A DNA stretch of 64,000 bases from Petaurus breviceps papuanus (taxonomy: Eukaryota > Chordata > Mammalia > Diprotodontia > Petauridae), in assembly GCA_028583685.1 (NCBI GenBank), contig JAMXIF010000077.1, positions 11,850,363 to 11,914,362 of the forward strand. Direction: 5' to 3'. A model generated the notes under the pieces. That model was not told the origin of the DNA. It ran no database searches and saw only the letters and a program-made list of their open reading frames with translations. Made by a program: the position numbers and the translations under genes. Shown here piece after piece: positions 10,643 through 21,477 of the stretch (position 1 is its first letter; every line of letters starts with the position of its first letter).

Positions 10643-11479
10643 ACCCCCTAAAATCTTTCTTGGAGACTTTTAATGCAGGAGTTCTGACTTCGCTGTCTTC
10701 CTCCCACTCCATGCCTTGATCTTTTTTGTCCCCAAAAAAGGATTCTATCATCTGTTTGTGCTTCCATTGCTTGCTCATATTGGCAGCAATTACTTGACTT
10801 TTGAGCTCTTTGCCACAGTAGAATGCTTCCAGGATGGAGAGAGCTTTGTCCCAAATCCCTGAGGTTTTTGGAGCTGCTGGAGCTGTTTGATGGGTGCCCT
10901 CTCTACAGACCCCACACCCTCTGGTTCACTCATCACACTCCCCAGGACCACCATTGAAGTCTGCAATCTGGATCCAAGCAGGTCAAAGCAAATGTTATTA
11001 CCCTCTGAATGGTCACTTGGTCCCCCTACAATCTGTAGACCAGGAGCACCAGAAGCAGCCACGCAGCAGCTGCAGCCACCGTGGTTCCTCGGCTTCTTAC
11101 TCCAGGGGCAGCAGTTGGACTCCCCCAGTTCTCAACAAAGGTCCACACTGACCTTTTACTTTGTCTTTGTCTTTTGTGGATTGAGAAGTATGGAAACTTC
11201 TATAGCAGGTGGTGATTTACTTTCATGAAGTCTGCTCCAGTTGCAGCTGTTTGGGGCCACTCTGTGGCTAAAAGCACGGGCTCACTTGGGGCTGGGCCTG
11301 GCTCCATTCCTGCTGTCCTGCCAGGCTTGCTTCAATGGGAGATTAGTTTCTCTCTGTCACTTTGTGGGTTCTGTAGCTCTAAAGTTTGTTTAGAATCATT
11401 TTTTACATGTATTGGAGGAGTTGGAAGCTGGATCCATTCAAAAGTTCTGTTTTTACTCTGCCATCTTGCCTCTATCCTC
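10643..11479 (-). repeat. Upstream copy of the HAL1-like 5' module
   Basis: This 837-bp segment repeats the layout of about 9800-10642: 'aagatggcagagtaaaa' start, GC-rich 5' UTR, then the ORF1 start region encoding 'SFFGDKKDQGMEWEEDSE' and 'KVSKKDF'. It ends at about 10643-10648, where the second copy begins with 'gggcggagtcaagatggc'. A 92-codon open frame (10778-10500) crosses the junction and joins the ORF1 N-terminus to 5' UTR sequence. The two modules differ by base changes and small indels, so this is not a recent assembly duplication. Confidence 0.75.
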
Positions 11480-11499
11480 TATTTGTTTATTTTTTTAAA

Positions 11500-11650
11500 G
11501 GTCTTTCCAAATGTTGAGCACATAGTAGGTGCTATAAAAATGTTCATTTCTATTATCCTTATCCCATTATCCTCCTCTGTAGAATGAGGGAGGTTGACTT
11601 CATTATTCTAAGGTCCCTGCAAACTCTAAAACTATGATCCTGTGATGCTT
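11500..11650 (+). repeat. L2 / CORE-SINE 3' end mixture
   Basis: 'gagcacatagtaggtgct' followed by 'ctcctctgtagaatgaggga' and 'ggtccctgcaaactctaaa' resembles ancient L2 and MIR 3' ends. The boundary between families is unclear. Confidence 0.45.
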
Positions 11651-11854
11651 CATAAAAGATTAAGGTAGTTTTGCCCTCAAATTGCATTTTGTCATACTTT
11701 CAGTATATTATATACTTCAAATTAATAATGTTAGTGAAGTTAGTGAATTACTTTGTTCCAGATCTGTCATTTTACCAAGTAGGCAAATCATCTGCCACAG
11801 AAACTGTCGAAATCATTTGTGACTTAGAGTCAGATATTTTCCTGGGACAATGAG

Positions 11855-11955
11855 AAGCTATATAACTTATCTGTAGTCACATAGCCAGTATAGGCAAGAG
11901 AGGAAACTTGAATTCACATCTCCTTACTCCAAGTCTGGCTTTCCATTCAATAGGT
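11855..11955 (-). repeat. CORE-SINE/MIR fragment
   Basis: 'gtagtcacatagccagtata' and 'gaattcacatctccttactc' are the antisense of the CORE and tRNA-related segments. Confidence 0.5.
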
Positions 11956-12867
11956 GAGAAAAAAAACTTTAAAAAATATTTGTATGGATGTGTCTAGATG
12001 ACAGTCAAATATATAAATTATTGGCTAATAAAATAAAGGTAAAAGAAGCATGATTTTCACGAAATAAAAAAAGAGTGAAATATTTGTGAAGTTGGACAGA
12101 TCTACATTATTTTTTGCCTGTTTGTTCTTCTTCAATGTACATTTAGAAATTAAACTTCAGCTCAGAAAAACAGTGGGGGGGGAGGGAAAACAGGGATGAG
12201 GTTCAAAGGGTAAATTTCATTTATTACAAGTTGTTTTTACCAGCAAAATCTAAACTTCTTCATCAGCAGTGTTTGGATTCATAAAGGGAGAAGTTGAGTC
12301 TATGAGCCCCTTGAGAGAAAACTACCATGAGGAAAAAATATCTCTTAATAGGCAGGAAAATCACCTAATATTCAGTCAGCCTAAATAATTAATACTTTGT
12401 ATTTGCCTCTTGAAGTTAAAATCATTGTTTTAGGTTTCATTTAAAATATTCTTAGAGGTAGAAGGGAAAGAAAACTAAATGTTTTTTTTATTATTATTTT
12501 CAGCCATAAACACAAAGAATTTACTTAGCAGTCCCAAAACATAAAGATGTGTTCATAGGGAAAGGGGAAAGTGACAGAAAGATAATAGGGTAGTCTCTCC
12601 AATAGAGACATGTTAGGACTAACAGAAAGTTTGTCTTAAAAATCATCTGTCAAAAAAGAGACACACAGGCTTACTCTTTAGTGATTCCCTTCCATAAAAC
12701 TAAACAAAACCTGCCAGATTTGGAAATATCTTATCAAAAATGTTAGTAAGAATAGAGTAGAAAAATCATCCATGCCCTTTGAGATGAATTGGTTCTTAAA
12801 ACCAAATTTCTGAGATTCAATAAGATTTCTCCCCCTTAATTCCTAACCACTCAAGCACTCCAAAACT

Positions 12868-12942
12868 ATTTTAATTAATAATTTAATTAATAATAATTAA
12901 TAATTCTATAATAATAAATAATTAATAATTTAATTAATAAAG
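12868..12942. repeat. AT-rich low-complexity tract (AATT/TTAATAA)
   Basis: Repeated 'ttaattaataa' units make a nearly pure A+T tract, followed directly by L2-like sequence. Confidence 0.9.
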
Positions 12943-12944
12943 TC

Positions 12945-13195
12945 AATAAGCTTTATTAATCCACTACTTAGTATGTACAAGGGTATGTGTTAAGGAGGAT
13001 ACATAGAAAAGACAAAAGAAAGATCCTAATTTGGAGGAGCTCAAGTCAAATAGGGGAGATAATATGCAAATAGTACAGGCAACCTATGAACAGGATGAAT
13101 TGGGGATGGTCAAGAGAGGGAAGGTACTAGAATTAATTAGCACCAAGAAACGATTCTGCTGGGAGATAGGATTTTAGCTGGGACTTGAAGAGTCA
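12945..13195 (-). repeat. L2 LINE fragment
   Basis: Antisense L2-like sequence: 'cttagtatgtacaagggtat', 'ggaggagctcaagtcaaata', 'gggagataatatgcaaat', and 'gattttagctgggacttgaag' (antisense of the L2 'cttcaagtctcagctaaaat' region). Confidence 0.6.
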
Positions 13196-13234
13196 TTTGT
13201 TCAGTAACAGTAACTTAGTCATATAGGTTAAGGG

Positions 13235-13395
13235 TCTGCTGTATGGGGAGTCTGAGAATCTGGGTTCAAATCTTGGCTATGTGACTTTGGGCAAATATCT
13301 TTCTTTTGCTGATCTTCACTTTCCATGACTGTACAATTAGGGGACTATACTTAGATGATTTCAGAGGTCATTCTCAGTTCTAAATAATCCTAGCT
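13235..13395 (+). repeat. CORE-SINE/MIR
   Basis: 'gagaatctgggttcaaatct', 'ggctatgtgactttgggca', then a 3' part ending 'ggtcattctcagttctaaat'. Confidence 0.7.
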
Positions 13396-13884
13396 TTGTC
13401 TATTAGGTGTCCTAAAATATTTCTAATTACCATAGTTTCTTTACATTGCCAGAAATCTGAATGCTGCTTGAGGTTACCTTTAACCAACTTCTTTCCTTTC
13501 CTTTTATTTTCATTTTGTTTCTTTTCTTTTCTTTTTCAACATGAACAATTTAATTATTTGACTTTGACATCCATAATCTATAAGAAACTTCTACAAGCAA
13601 CAATATGCAAAATTATAAAAGTAAAAAGGCACATTTTCCAAAAAAAAAGGAAAAACAAATTTAAAATATGAAATTTTCAACATCATTATTGATTAGAATA
13701 TCACTGAACTCCCATTTTGGGCCACTTCTCAAAGTTCCACTTTGCTGCTGATTTTTTTTCCTATATTTTAACAATCTTTAAGATATTTTTAAATGGAAAA
13801 AAGTTGGTGTTTGTTTCATAAATTAAAAACAGCACGTATTAGAAGGGTCAGGTGCATCATAAACCAGATAATATGAATTAATGA

Positions 13885-13995
13885 AAAAAAACATTTATTG
13901 AATTCCTATTCCCACTAACTTCCAAGTGCTGTGCCCAGTACTGGGGATTGATGACAACTACAGAAAGAGAGCCTATAGTCAAGTTCACTCTTGGG
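13885..13995 (-). repeat. L2-like fragment
   Basis: 'acttccaagtgctgtgccca' and 'tactggggattgatgacaac' resemble the antisense L2 stretch that also occurs at 12945 and 22470. Confidence 0.45.
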
Positions 13996-14639
13996 GGCGG
14001 AGGGGGGCACACATATTAGAGAGTTCAGTTGCTGGGCAAATGAAAAGACTTTTAAATGTTTTAAATCCTAAAATTCATAAGAATGCACCAGAGGGACAGA
14101 TGACATAAGTCAGACAGGTATCTTTAGGTTTTCAGAAGGTCAGATGATATTGGGATACTGTGGGTCATGCAAGTAAGCCAAATGGTAAAGCCTGGAAAGC
14201 AGTGTTAGGGCAGATGTCAAAGTTTGTTTCACAGTCCAATTTTCCTGAAAGAAAAGTTGTTAACTCCCATTACCCTAAGTCATGTGAGTAGTCAAGCAGT
14301 CTGGACTGGTTTCTAGGTGGTCTGGTGTAAAAGTTGAGCAACTCAAAATTCAGTTGGATCTGACAACGGTAAGGATATCTGTCTTTCTCTCAAAATTAGT
14401 ACATATGAACAATTTCTACAGTTGTTTATAGTATAATATATAGTATTTTGCTTATATTATTGAAGAAAAATTAAAATAGCACATAGAAAACCTGAGAAAG
14501 CATATGAAGAAAATGACCAAAGATGGCCATGAAAGACAGATCCAATACAAGGGGGAAAGGGTAAAGTTATTGATTTGGACACTATATTGCAGGGTCAAAG
14601 AGAGTGATACTTTAAATTTCACCATCTGCAAATATTAAT

Positions 14640-15085
14640 TGAGTCTTCTCACTTCTTTTTAGTTGCTTCTCTAGCTAATCTTTGAACTTTGGCATTGCCT
14701 TCAACTTTTAAACAATCAGGGACAAAATTCTACTCAGTATTCATGTCTTGAGTCATGTTTATATCCAGTTTAACGAATTGGTCTATGTGGAAAACATCTT
14801 TATTTTTACTTGTTTTCCATAGATTTTCTTTCCAGCTGTCAATCCATTCATTCAGATCTTTGATATTAAGTTGGTTATCTGTGCACACAATAAGTCTGTC
14901 CTTATTTTGGGACTTTGCTTTCTCAGTACTTTTGGCAGCTTCTTCTAATGATGCTCTTTGGATTGTCTTTCATCCATAATGTGTTCCACTTAGGTTTAGA
15001 TCATGGTCTGTCCCTAGCAGACACCAATAATTCCTTCCTCACCCTTTCATCCATTATTTTTACAGGTACCCTTGGCATAGAGTGT
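14640..15085 (-). pseudogene. RNASEH1: Processed pseudogene of ribonuclease H1
   Basis: RNASEH1 cuts RNA in RNA:DNA hybrids in nucleus and mitochondria. Read on the minus strand, the segment aligns without gaps to the C-terminal catalytic domain: 'AAKSTEKAKSQNKDRLIV' against human ACKAIEQAKTQNINKLVL, 'CTDNQLNIKDLNEWIDSW' against YTDSMFTINGITNWVQGW, 'WKTSKNKDVFHIDQFVKLD' against WKTSAGKEVINKEDFVALE, and 'NAKVQRLARE' against NEEADRLARE. Upstream, in another frame, 'CKNNGWKGEEGIIGVC' follows the CCSSNGRRRPRAGIGVY segment. No introns interrupt it, so it is a retrocopy. It is dead: an in-frame TAG follows 'MTQDMNTE', there is a frame change upstream, the Asp of 'EADRLA' is Gln, and the His of PGHSG is lost. 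The Asp of the TDS motif is kept. The N-terminal hybrid-binding domain is not recognisable. Retroviral RNase H is less similar in the WKTS and C-terminal segments. Confidence 0.8.
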
Positions 15086-15329
15086 TAGGGGTCTGATCCC
15101 TGGTATGGTTGCCAGTACCAACTTTCAAAGCCTCTAGTCTGACAACCATAGTAATAGCTCCTTGGACTGTGTTACCAACTCATCTCTAGTCTCTCCAAAG
15201 GTGTGGTGAAAAAAGGAAATTAGTCTGACCTTCAGAGATTGTGTAACCACCTTGTTTTCAAACCTCTCACATTCCTCCCTTACTATGATTCTTAAGTGAT
15301 AATGATGGTAGATGATTTTCAAATAATGC

Positions 15330-15491
15330 CTATAATAGTGGTTCTTAAACCTTTTGTGTATGTCATACTTCTGTCTAATGAAGCCTTTGGATCCCTTCTT
15401 GGAGTAATATTTGCCAAAAGAAATAAAGAACATAAAATTGCAAAAAAAATTATACTGAAATACACTTATCAAAATGTAGTTTTAAAAGTTA
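15330..15491. repeat. Possible ancient DNA-transposon-derived repeat
   Basis: 'agtggttcttaaaccttttg', 'agcctttggatcccttct' and 'actgaaatacacttatcaaa' resemble a common mammalian/marsupial interspersed repeat whose end reads 'ggttctTAAcCt...ggtcc'. Family uncertain. A SINE has inserted at its right side. Confidence 0.35.
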
Positions 15492-15572
15492 GAGGGAGGC
15501 TAGGTAGTACAGTGAGTAAAGCTCTGGCTCTGGAGTCAGGAGGACCCGAGTTCAGTTCCAGCCTCAGACACT

Positions 15573-15618
<46 letters not shown>

Positions 15619-15680
15619 CTAGCCATGTAACCTTGGACAAATTACTTAACCCCAACTGCCCTCCAAAAAGGCAAAAAAAA
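15492..15680 (+). repeat. tRNA-derived marsupial SINE split by an (AC)n array
   Basis: 5' head 'gggaggctaggtagtacagt', B-box area 'cccgagttcagttcc', 'agcctcagacactta', then an (AC)n array of about 43 bp, then the CORE part 'ctagccatgtaaccttggac', 'ttacttaaccccaactgcc' and an A-rich tail. The short duplication 'aaaagtt' on both sides supports a complete insertion. The microsatellite arose inside the SINE, where the family normally has a short 'acacttaacac'-like run. Confidence 0.85.
15575..15617. repeat. (AC)n microsatellite
   Basis: Pure CA dinucleotide run of about 43 bases located inside a SINE. Confidence 0.97.
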
Positions 15681-16279
15681 AAGTTGATATCCAAGTTAAT
15701 AAGCCCTATTAAAGACTTAGAGTCCTTTACATCAATTATCTCATTTGGTGTTCCATAGATCTACAAGCTAGGTATTACTTTTTCCATTTAGCAAATTAGG
15801 AAAAATGTTTAGGCACATTACTACACTTGGGAGACAACAAAAAGCAAGAAAAGCTAATTTTGGAGGGGTTAAACCTATACTCAGAGACTAATGACAAAGA
15901 GAAATAGTCAACAGGAATGAAGGAATATTTTGTATGGCTTCATATCAAGTACAAATACAGGATATAATATAGTTGTCAGTGCATTTTTGCTTCATTGATT
16001 TTAGCTGTTGATTGACCTATGTCTGCTGGTATAGGGAAGGCCACTTTGTCTCTTTCGAGACATTCCCCCTCCTCTGCTTGGCACTCCCCTGTACTAATGT
16101 GTCACTTTGCACCAGTCACTATTTAAACTCAATGTGACACTTCCAGGTCAATCCAACTTTGCCCAGAGCTGCTGCTCTGGGGATGGTGATATGTTCTCTC
16201 TAGAGCATCACAGCTGCTGAGATGCAGTTGCAGTCACATGACAAATAGCTGTGGTGGGATCATCATTATTGCATAGTTA

Positions 16280-16690
16280 ATGATCTATCCTGATCCATAG
16301 CTATGTTAGTTTTCTCAGACTCCTCACCTTCTTCCCTGTGGCACACACCTGTCTTCGGATCTCCCTCTTCTATTGTCTTTAAGGCACCACTTATATTTCT
16401 ATGCTTTGATGGGGATATAACCCAATCAGGATGGTTGCTTTCTCCCTTAATACAGCTCACAACTTTCCCATGCCTTCTAATTCTGTACATATTTTTGACC
16501 ATGATCTTCCATGAATCCTTCATGGAGGAAATACCCAAAGAATTGGAGGATATTTTGTTGGATCTTTCAATATTTCATAGCTATCACTGCAATGCAATAA
16601 GTGGATTGTTGCTATTTGTCATTTTTCTCTCTTGTCATGTGGCCAGGGAAGCTATCCTTTCTATCTCCAACTTCTCACAAGTCCTAGTTC
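16280..16690 (-). repeat. Possible RTE-type LINE C-terminal remnant
   Basis: On the minus strand, fragments in several frames ('GHMTREKNDK', 'FGYFLHEGFMEDHGQKYVQN', 'KAWESCELY') follow the order GHxxRxxD ... RWxDxx...W...A.DR..W that ends RTE-type reverse transcriptase ORFs. The stop density is high and no single frame is convincing. Open frames of 130 codons (plus strand) and 90 codons (minus) here have no recognisable domain. Confidence 0.3.
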
Positions 16691-16817
16691 CTTAAAGGCT
16701 CATTTATCATGCTACCTCCTAGAGTGTACCCTTCCTCATTTCCCCATTTATCAAAGCTACCACCAGCCCTTGTAATTGCTTTGCATTTTCTTTTTTATGT
16801 GTTAGGTATTTAATATT

Positions 16818-16950
16818 GCAGAATGATAGAGTGATCTGTCCACAAGTCAGGAAGAGCTGGGTTCAAATCCTGCTTCTGATTGTGTGACCCTGGACAAATC
16901 ACCTATCAGTGTTCTTAACCATTCTCTAAGTCTCTAAATTGCAGATATGC
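16818..16950 (+). repeat. CORE-SINE (MIR/MAR1 type)
   Basis: 'gtcaggaagagctgggttca', 'aatcctgcttctgattgtg', 'tgaccctggacaaatcacc' give head, B-box region and CORE in order. Confidence 0.75.
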
Positions 16951-17437
16951 ATATGACCTACACTTTTAAAGGGAGCTTCTTTACTTAACAGCTCCCTAAA
17001 CTAACAAAACTATCTAGTTTCTACTCCTATATTCCATATTTACTAATCTGTGTATAAATAGAACAGGCCCTGAGCTAAGGACTATTGTATATCTATCTTC
17101 ATGTGTCCATAACCTAATGGATTGTTGAGAAAATAGGAGATATTTAATGAATGTCTACTGAAATGAATTCAACAGAGGGCCCATCAAAATTGTAGTCATT
17201 CTTACCCTTCAATATCTCTTAATGTAATGCTAACTACATATGTAAAAATCATCATTGTATATGGCAACAGTGTTAGCAAGTATATGTTTTTACTTTTCCC
17301 CCCTTTGTCAGGAACTACACTTTTTTCTAAACATCTCTAGCATGGAGTGATCAAGTCTAGAGATAATATGCACTTTTCTTTTTCTCAAATAATTTTGTTT
17401 TGCTCTTTTAATCCCCTCAAAATATTTTATTCTCCTT

Positions 17438-17545
17438 GAAGTCAGGAGCCATGTTATATATTTATCTTGTATCTTTCTCAGCATCTAAGACAAAAGAGTT
17501 CCTCAATAAATACCTGTTCAGTGAGAGATTGATTGATTGATTGAA
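17438..17545 (+). repeat. L2 LINE 3' end
   Basis: 'gaagtcaggagccatgttat', 'agagttcctcaataaatacc' and a short 'gattgattgattg' tail match the L2 3' terminal pattern. Confidence 0.6.
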
Positions 17546-19200
17546 GGAGGAAGGGAGAGAATAGCTTTCTTGAAGACTCTTTTAAAGGGCTGTCTCTACC
17601 CTTTAAAGGCTAGGGGAAACAAGCTCAATTTTTCCTTGCTTCCTAAACTTCACTTTCCAAGCCAGATTAATCTCAATTTAACCTTCCTTATTAATATATT
17701 TTTTATGATTCTCTGGCCAAAATCTTTATTTATATTACACAGTATGACTTCATCTAAAGATTTAAAATGCAACACTCCACCAGTCTGCTTATTTTTTTTT
17801 AAAACTCTGCATTTCAGCTGTTAACAATAACTAATGTCCTTTAAGAGTGTTGTAAGAGAACATGATATACAACTTAATGTAATGACTAGAAAGCTTGCCC
17901 CTGTATCTGGAAGCCTTGAATTCAAGTGTAGCCATGGATATACTATATACTGACAAAGTACAATCCTTGCGGGTAGAGTAGATAGAGGGACTTCAATTTC
18001 CAATGGAAATATAGGAAAGGGAAGCAGTTATCACCATTGTTTACTCTATTCCATATCCTCATTTTTTAAAGTTTTTTCTTTCCTTTTCTTTTTTTTTTTA
18101 ATGTAAGAGTAAAATATAAACAAAACATGCCTATGACTTCCATTGGAACAAATCAACATTTGGCAAACTGAATCTCTAGAAACAGGATCCTGCTCTAATT
18201 CTTTAACAGTTTCAGATTATCTGTATTAAAGGGAGCAATGAACCATTAACTAACTCAAACAAAGTAAACCTATAAAGCAAGTCAAGTATAATCAAAACGG
18301 AATATGGAGGAAACACTTCTTTATAAAAGGTTTCAAATAATTTCCCCATTTGCATTGTTATTTTCTTAGTTGATAAACAAATTAGAGAAAAGAGTAGAAG
18401 GGTTTTTCTCACTGGAAGAAACCCATACCAATGAAATCATAGGCTATGTAGAAAAAGAGAGATAGAAGGACAGAGAGACTTGCTGTACTATATTCAACAG
18501 ATCATACAGGGAATATATATTTTTTTGTCCAGTTCTGATTGGCACATATATAAAGGGCATTGAGGAACAAGTTTATTCAGATATTAATGAAGGAGAATAG
18601 GATGGAAAAATACCATATAAAAATGGTTTGAAAGAAGTGTAGATGTTTAGGCTTGACAAGATGACTGGGGGAGGGAGATAGTAAATGTGGATATGATAGC
18701 TATCTTAATTATTTTAAAAACTGGTTCAATGAAGATGGAATACATTCCTCAACTTGGCTTCAACAAGAAGAACTAGGAGCAAAGATTTGAAGAAAAAACT
18801 GTTCCTAAGAAGTAAAGCTGTGGTTTTTTTCACAATGGTTTTCTCACAAGTTTCTCTTCTTGGTTTCAACTTGGTATTCCCAAAGATAAGCTCTGAACCA
18901 AAATTGCTTTCCCCCCAGGATAAGCCCATTAACCAAATCTCTTCATCATACAGAGTGTTTAAGTTTTGATACTTAACACCTCCCAGTGCCTTCAGTTGCC
19001 TCTCCCCATGATGGAAGGTCTGGGGGGTGGAGTCAAAAAGTCCTTCTAAAGCCTCCCTTTTTAGAGTTCAGGTACCTCCCCCTTCATCTTTCCACTTTCC
19101 ACCAGCCTCTCCATTTGGATTTAAATACACAAACTTCATGTTCCATCAGCAGGCAAATTCTACACATCTCTATTTCCAGTTTTCCTTTGTATATAATCTT
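17546..19200. other. Unannotated AT-rich stretch
   Basis: No gene recognised. A CORE-SINE-like remnant may lie at about 17860-17950 ('ggaagccttgaattcaagtg'), and a polypyrimidine/poly-T run lies at about 18060-18100. The remaining open frames are short and featureless. Confidence 0.45.
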
Positions 19201-19204
19201 GCGC

Positions 19205-19318
19205 CATCCACTTGTAAGCTTCCTGAAGGAATTAACTGTCATTCTTCCTATTATTTGTATCGCCAATCCTTATCACAGTGTCTGGCACATAGTTGATCTT
19301 TAATAAATATTTCCTAAA
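19205..19318 (+). repeat. L2 LINE 3' end
   Basis: 'cttatcacagtgtctggcac' then 'atagttgatctttaataaat' and 'atttcctaaa' is the classic L2 3' end. Confidence 0.7.
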
Positions 19319-19384
19319 TCTTGACACTGGCCACCCCACATTAGTGATCTTTATGCAAAGTCATAGCCATAACAGCAAAGTCAA

Positions 19385-19500
19385 AGTTAGAACATCAAGA
19401 CTTTAGAGAAGTTTGGTATCTCAGGTGTCATCTAATCCAAAGCCCTCAATTTACAGAAAAGGAAATTGAAGACTATAGAGGTTAAGGGACTTACCTAAAT
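19385..19500 (-). repeat. Ancient mammalian SINE/LINE remnant
   Basis: 'ggtgtcatctaatccaaagc', 'aatttacagaaaaggaaatt', 'gaggttaagggacttaccta' is the antisense of the shared 3' half of CORE-SINE and L2-related repeats. Exact family uncertain. Confidence 0.45.
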
Positions 19501-20347
19501 AATATTTTTAAATTCCCAGTGCAAATATTACTTCTTCTATAAGATTTTTACTAACCTTCCAGTTGGTAACTTCTCTATTTTGCACTAATATTATATATAG
19601 GATTTATCATTCTAGTACAATATAAGAGCCAGACACTATGCTTTATTTATTATTTGCATTGATATCAATGACAAAGGATCACACAAACATTAGTTCCTTA
19701 AAAAATATTTGTTGAATTAAAGTTATATCAGTTGACCCATCCAAGTGATTTTGTGGCTGCTAAAATGGTCACATTTTTGTTTTCCCACATAGTCTTAATC
19801 CCCAAAGTAGAAAAAAGAGATCTCCTTTCTCTAGCTGGAGTTCTCCTTATCTTTATCACCCATTCTATGCTGTATCATACTGATTTGTGTACAAGTAATG
19901 CTTTCCACATTAAATAGCAGCCTCCATGGTTACCCATAACATTGTATTACATGTAGGGTGTTTATAATTTTTTAGTCATTTTTGTTGTTGAATTAAAATG
20001 AAGAAGTAAATTGAAGTATTCCTCATTTCTTTAACAAAAATCCTTTGCCTCAAGTATCTAAATTTTTTAGAAAAATAAAATTGCACAGAAACAATTTGTA
20101 GTCAGTTACCTCAGCAATCTACTGTGACTTTCATATCTAATCTCAACCTATTTCAGTTAAAAGATGAAAGGCCAGGAGTTTTAAAACTCAAAATCAATTA
20201 TTTCAAATGTAATAAACCCTGATTGAAGATTGTCTGGCCACAAACCCCCCTGGGATTTGTAGTTCTTTACAGTTTGAGGAGAAAACTAATTTAGGTCAAC
20301 CCTCTAACAGATCCAGAGGGAAGTTCATTCAAAGTCAATTTTGGGAA

Positions 20348-20608
20348 TTTTGTTGTTATTCAATAATTTTCAGTGGTGTCTGACTTTTGTGGCCCAATTT
20401 GGGGTTTTCTTCACAAAGATAGCAGAGTGGTTTATCATTTTCTTTTCTACTCATTTTATAGATGAGTAACTGTGGCCAACAACATTAAGTGACTAGCCTA
20501 GGGTCACAGGGCTAGTAAGTGTCTGAGGCCAGATTTAAACTCAACAGTATGAGTTTTCCTGAATTCAGGTCTGCCACTCTATCTACTGTGCAACATAGTT
20601 ACCCTAGG
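20348..20608 (-). repeat. MAR1-type CORE-SINE
   Basis: Full-length antisense copy. On the plus strand it starts with the RTE-like tail ('gttattcaataattttcagt', 'ttggggttttcttcacaaag', 'agcagagtggtttatcattt'), then the CORE ('gggtcacagggctagtaagt', 'gtctgaggccagatttaaac') and the tRNA-like head ('gccactctatctactgtgc'). MAR1 SINEs share this 3' tail with RTE/BovB LINEs, which are thought to mobilise them. Confidence 0.85.
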
Positions 20609-21477
20609 AATTTGGGGGAATCTCAAGGAAAAGCAATGGAGAAAAAGAGGGAGGTGGAGTCTTCCCATTAGAGAACCACAATTGTGACAGCAGCAGCTAG
20701 ACCTGAAATTCCCTTTTTTGGACCGTGAGAGATTTCTAAATGGACAGGCTTGGAGGAATGCAGCTGTGTTTTTGTCACAGACAATTGCTCTGATAGCTCA
20801 AAAATTGAGAGAAACAAGCAAGCCATGAGAAAAGTAACTGGAGAATGACCCAAAGAAGACCAGGAGAACTATTGGAAGAAAAAGAAAATAGTAAGAAAAA
20901 GAAAGAAAAGTTAAGTACAGGTATCATCTGTTGACTTCAGTTGACATTTTACTTACATTTAATGTCTGGCATATGTTTAACTAACAATTAAAGTACAAGA
21001 AGGATAATTAAATAGCAAAGAATCTGTTTGAGTGCCAACATTTTATTATATCCTGCTCTTGAAGTGAATTTAAAATGTAATTCCTATACAATAAAATTCA
21101 GTACCTTGAAATTTAACCACTTTTCTTCTGTTTGGTCTGCATATGTTCCCAGAAATGTTTCAATCACCACAATGTCATCGACAAACAGGAATAGCTGGAG
21201 GACCTCCCAATTGAAAGTGAATCCTTCTCCAGTTGAGATTATGAACACACACAGAAAGTCTCAAACACACAAATGCATATACACATGTCTTGCATGTTTG
21301 TGCATATGAACATGTGTTCTGTATACCACATACATATGTACATAAATTGCATGTAGTATATGTCTTGTGTGTATAAATATTGCTACTGATGTATACATGT
21401 ATGCACATGCATGTGTCTTGTATTTTAAAATATACATATGATTGTGTAACTATTAAGATGTAGTCTTCTGACATGAT

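Larger units (their letters stand above)
7776..11479 (-). mobile_element. HAL1-like (half-L1) element with doubled 5' region
   Basis: An ORF1-only L1 relative, 3.7 kb, read on the minus strand. Its 5' end (aggatagaggcaagatggca, at 11479) and 3' A-rich end (7776) are bounded by an identical 10-bp sequence, tatttgttta, at 7766-7775 and 11480-11489. In order: 5' module 1 (11479 to about 10643, including the start of ORF1), 5' module 2 (about 10642 to 9800, again beginning with the 'gtcaagatggca' start), ORF1 (about 9800-8860), then a 3' UTR rich in purines on the sense strand. No ORF2 sequence lies between ORF1 and the tail. The other copies in the window have only one 5' module. The left duplication sits in AT-rich DNA beside a poly-T, so some chance matching is possible. 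Confidence 0.8.

Noticed and set aside
10040-11228. Several overlapping open frames of 65-120 codons in GC-rich sequence that could look like a gene
   Set aside because: This is the GC-rich 5' UTR of the HAL1-like element; the same shadow frames appear at 51426-51873.
16303-16695. 130-codon forward open frame, hydrophobic at its C-terminal side
   Set aside because: No start context, domain or repeated pattern; lies over a possible decayed RTE remnant on the other strand.
16855-16875. B-box motifs (ggttcaaatcc) suggesting tRNA genes
   Set aside because: They belong to CORE-SINE and tRNA-derived SINE heads; no cloverleaf with acceptor and anticodon arms can be formed around them.
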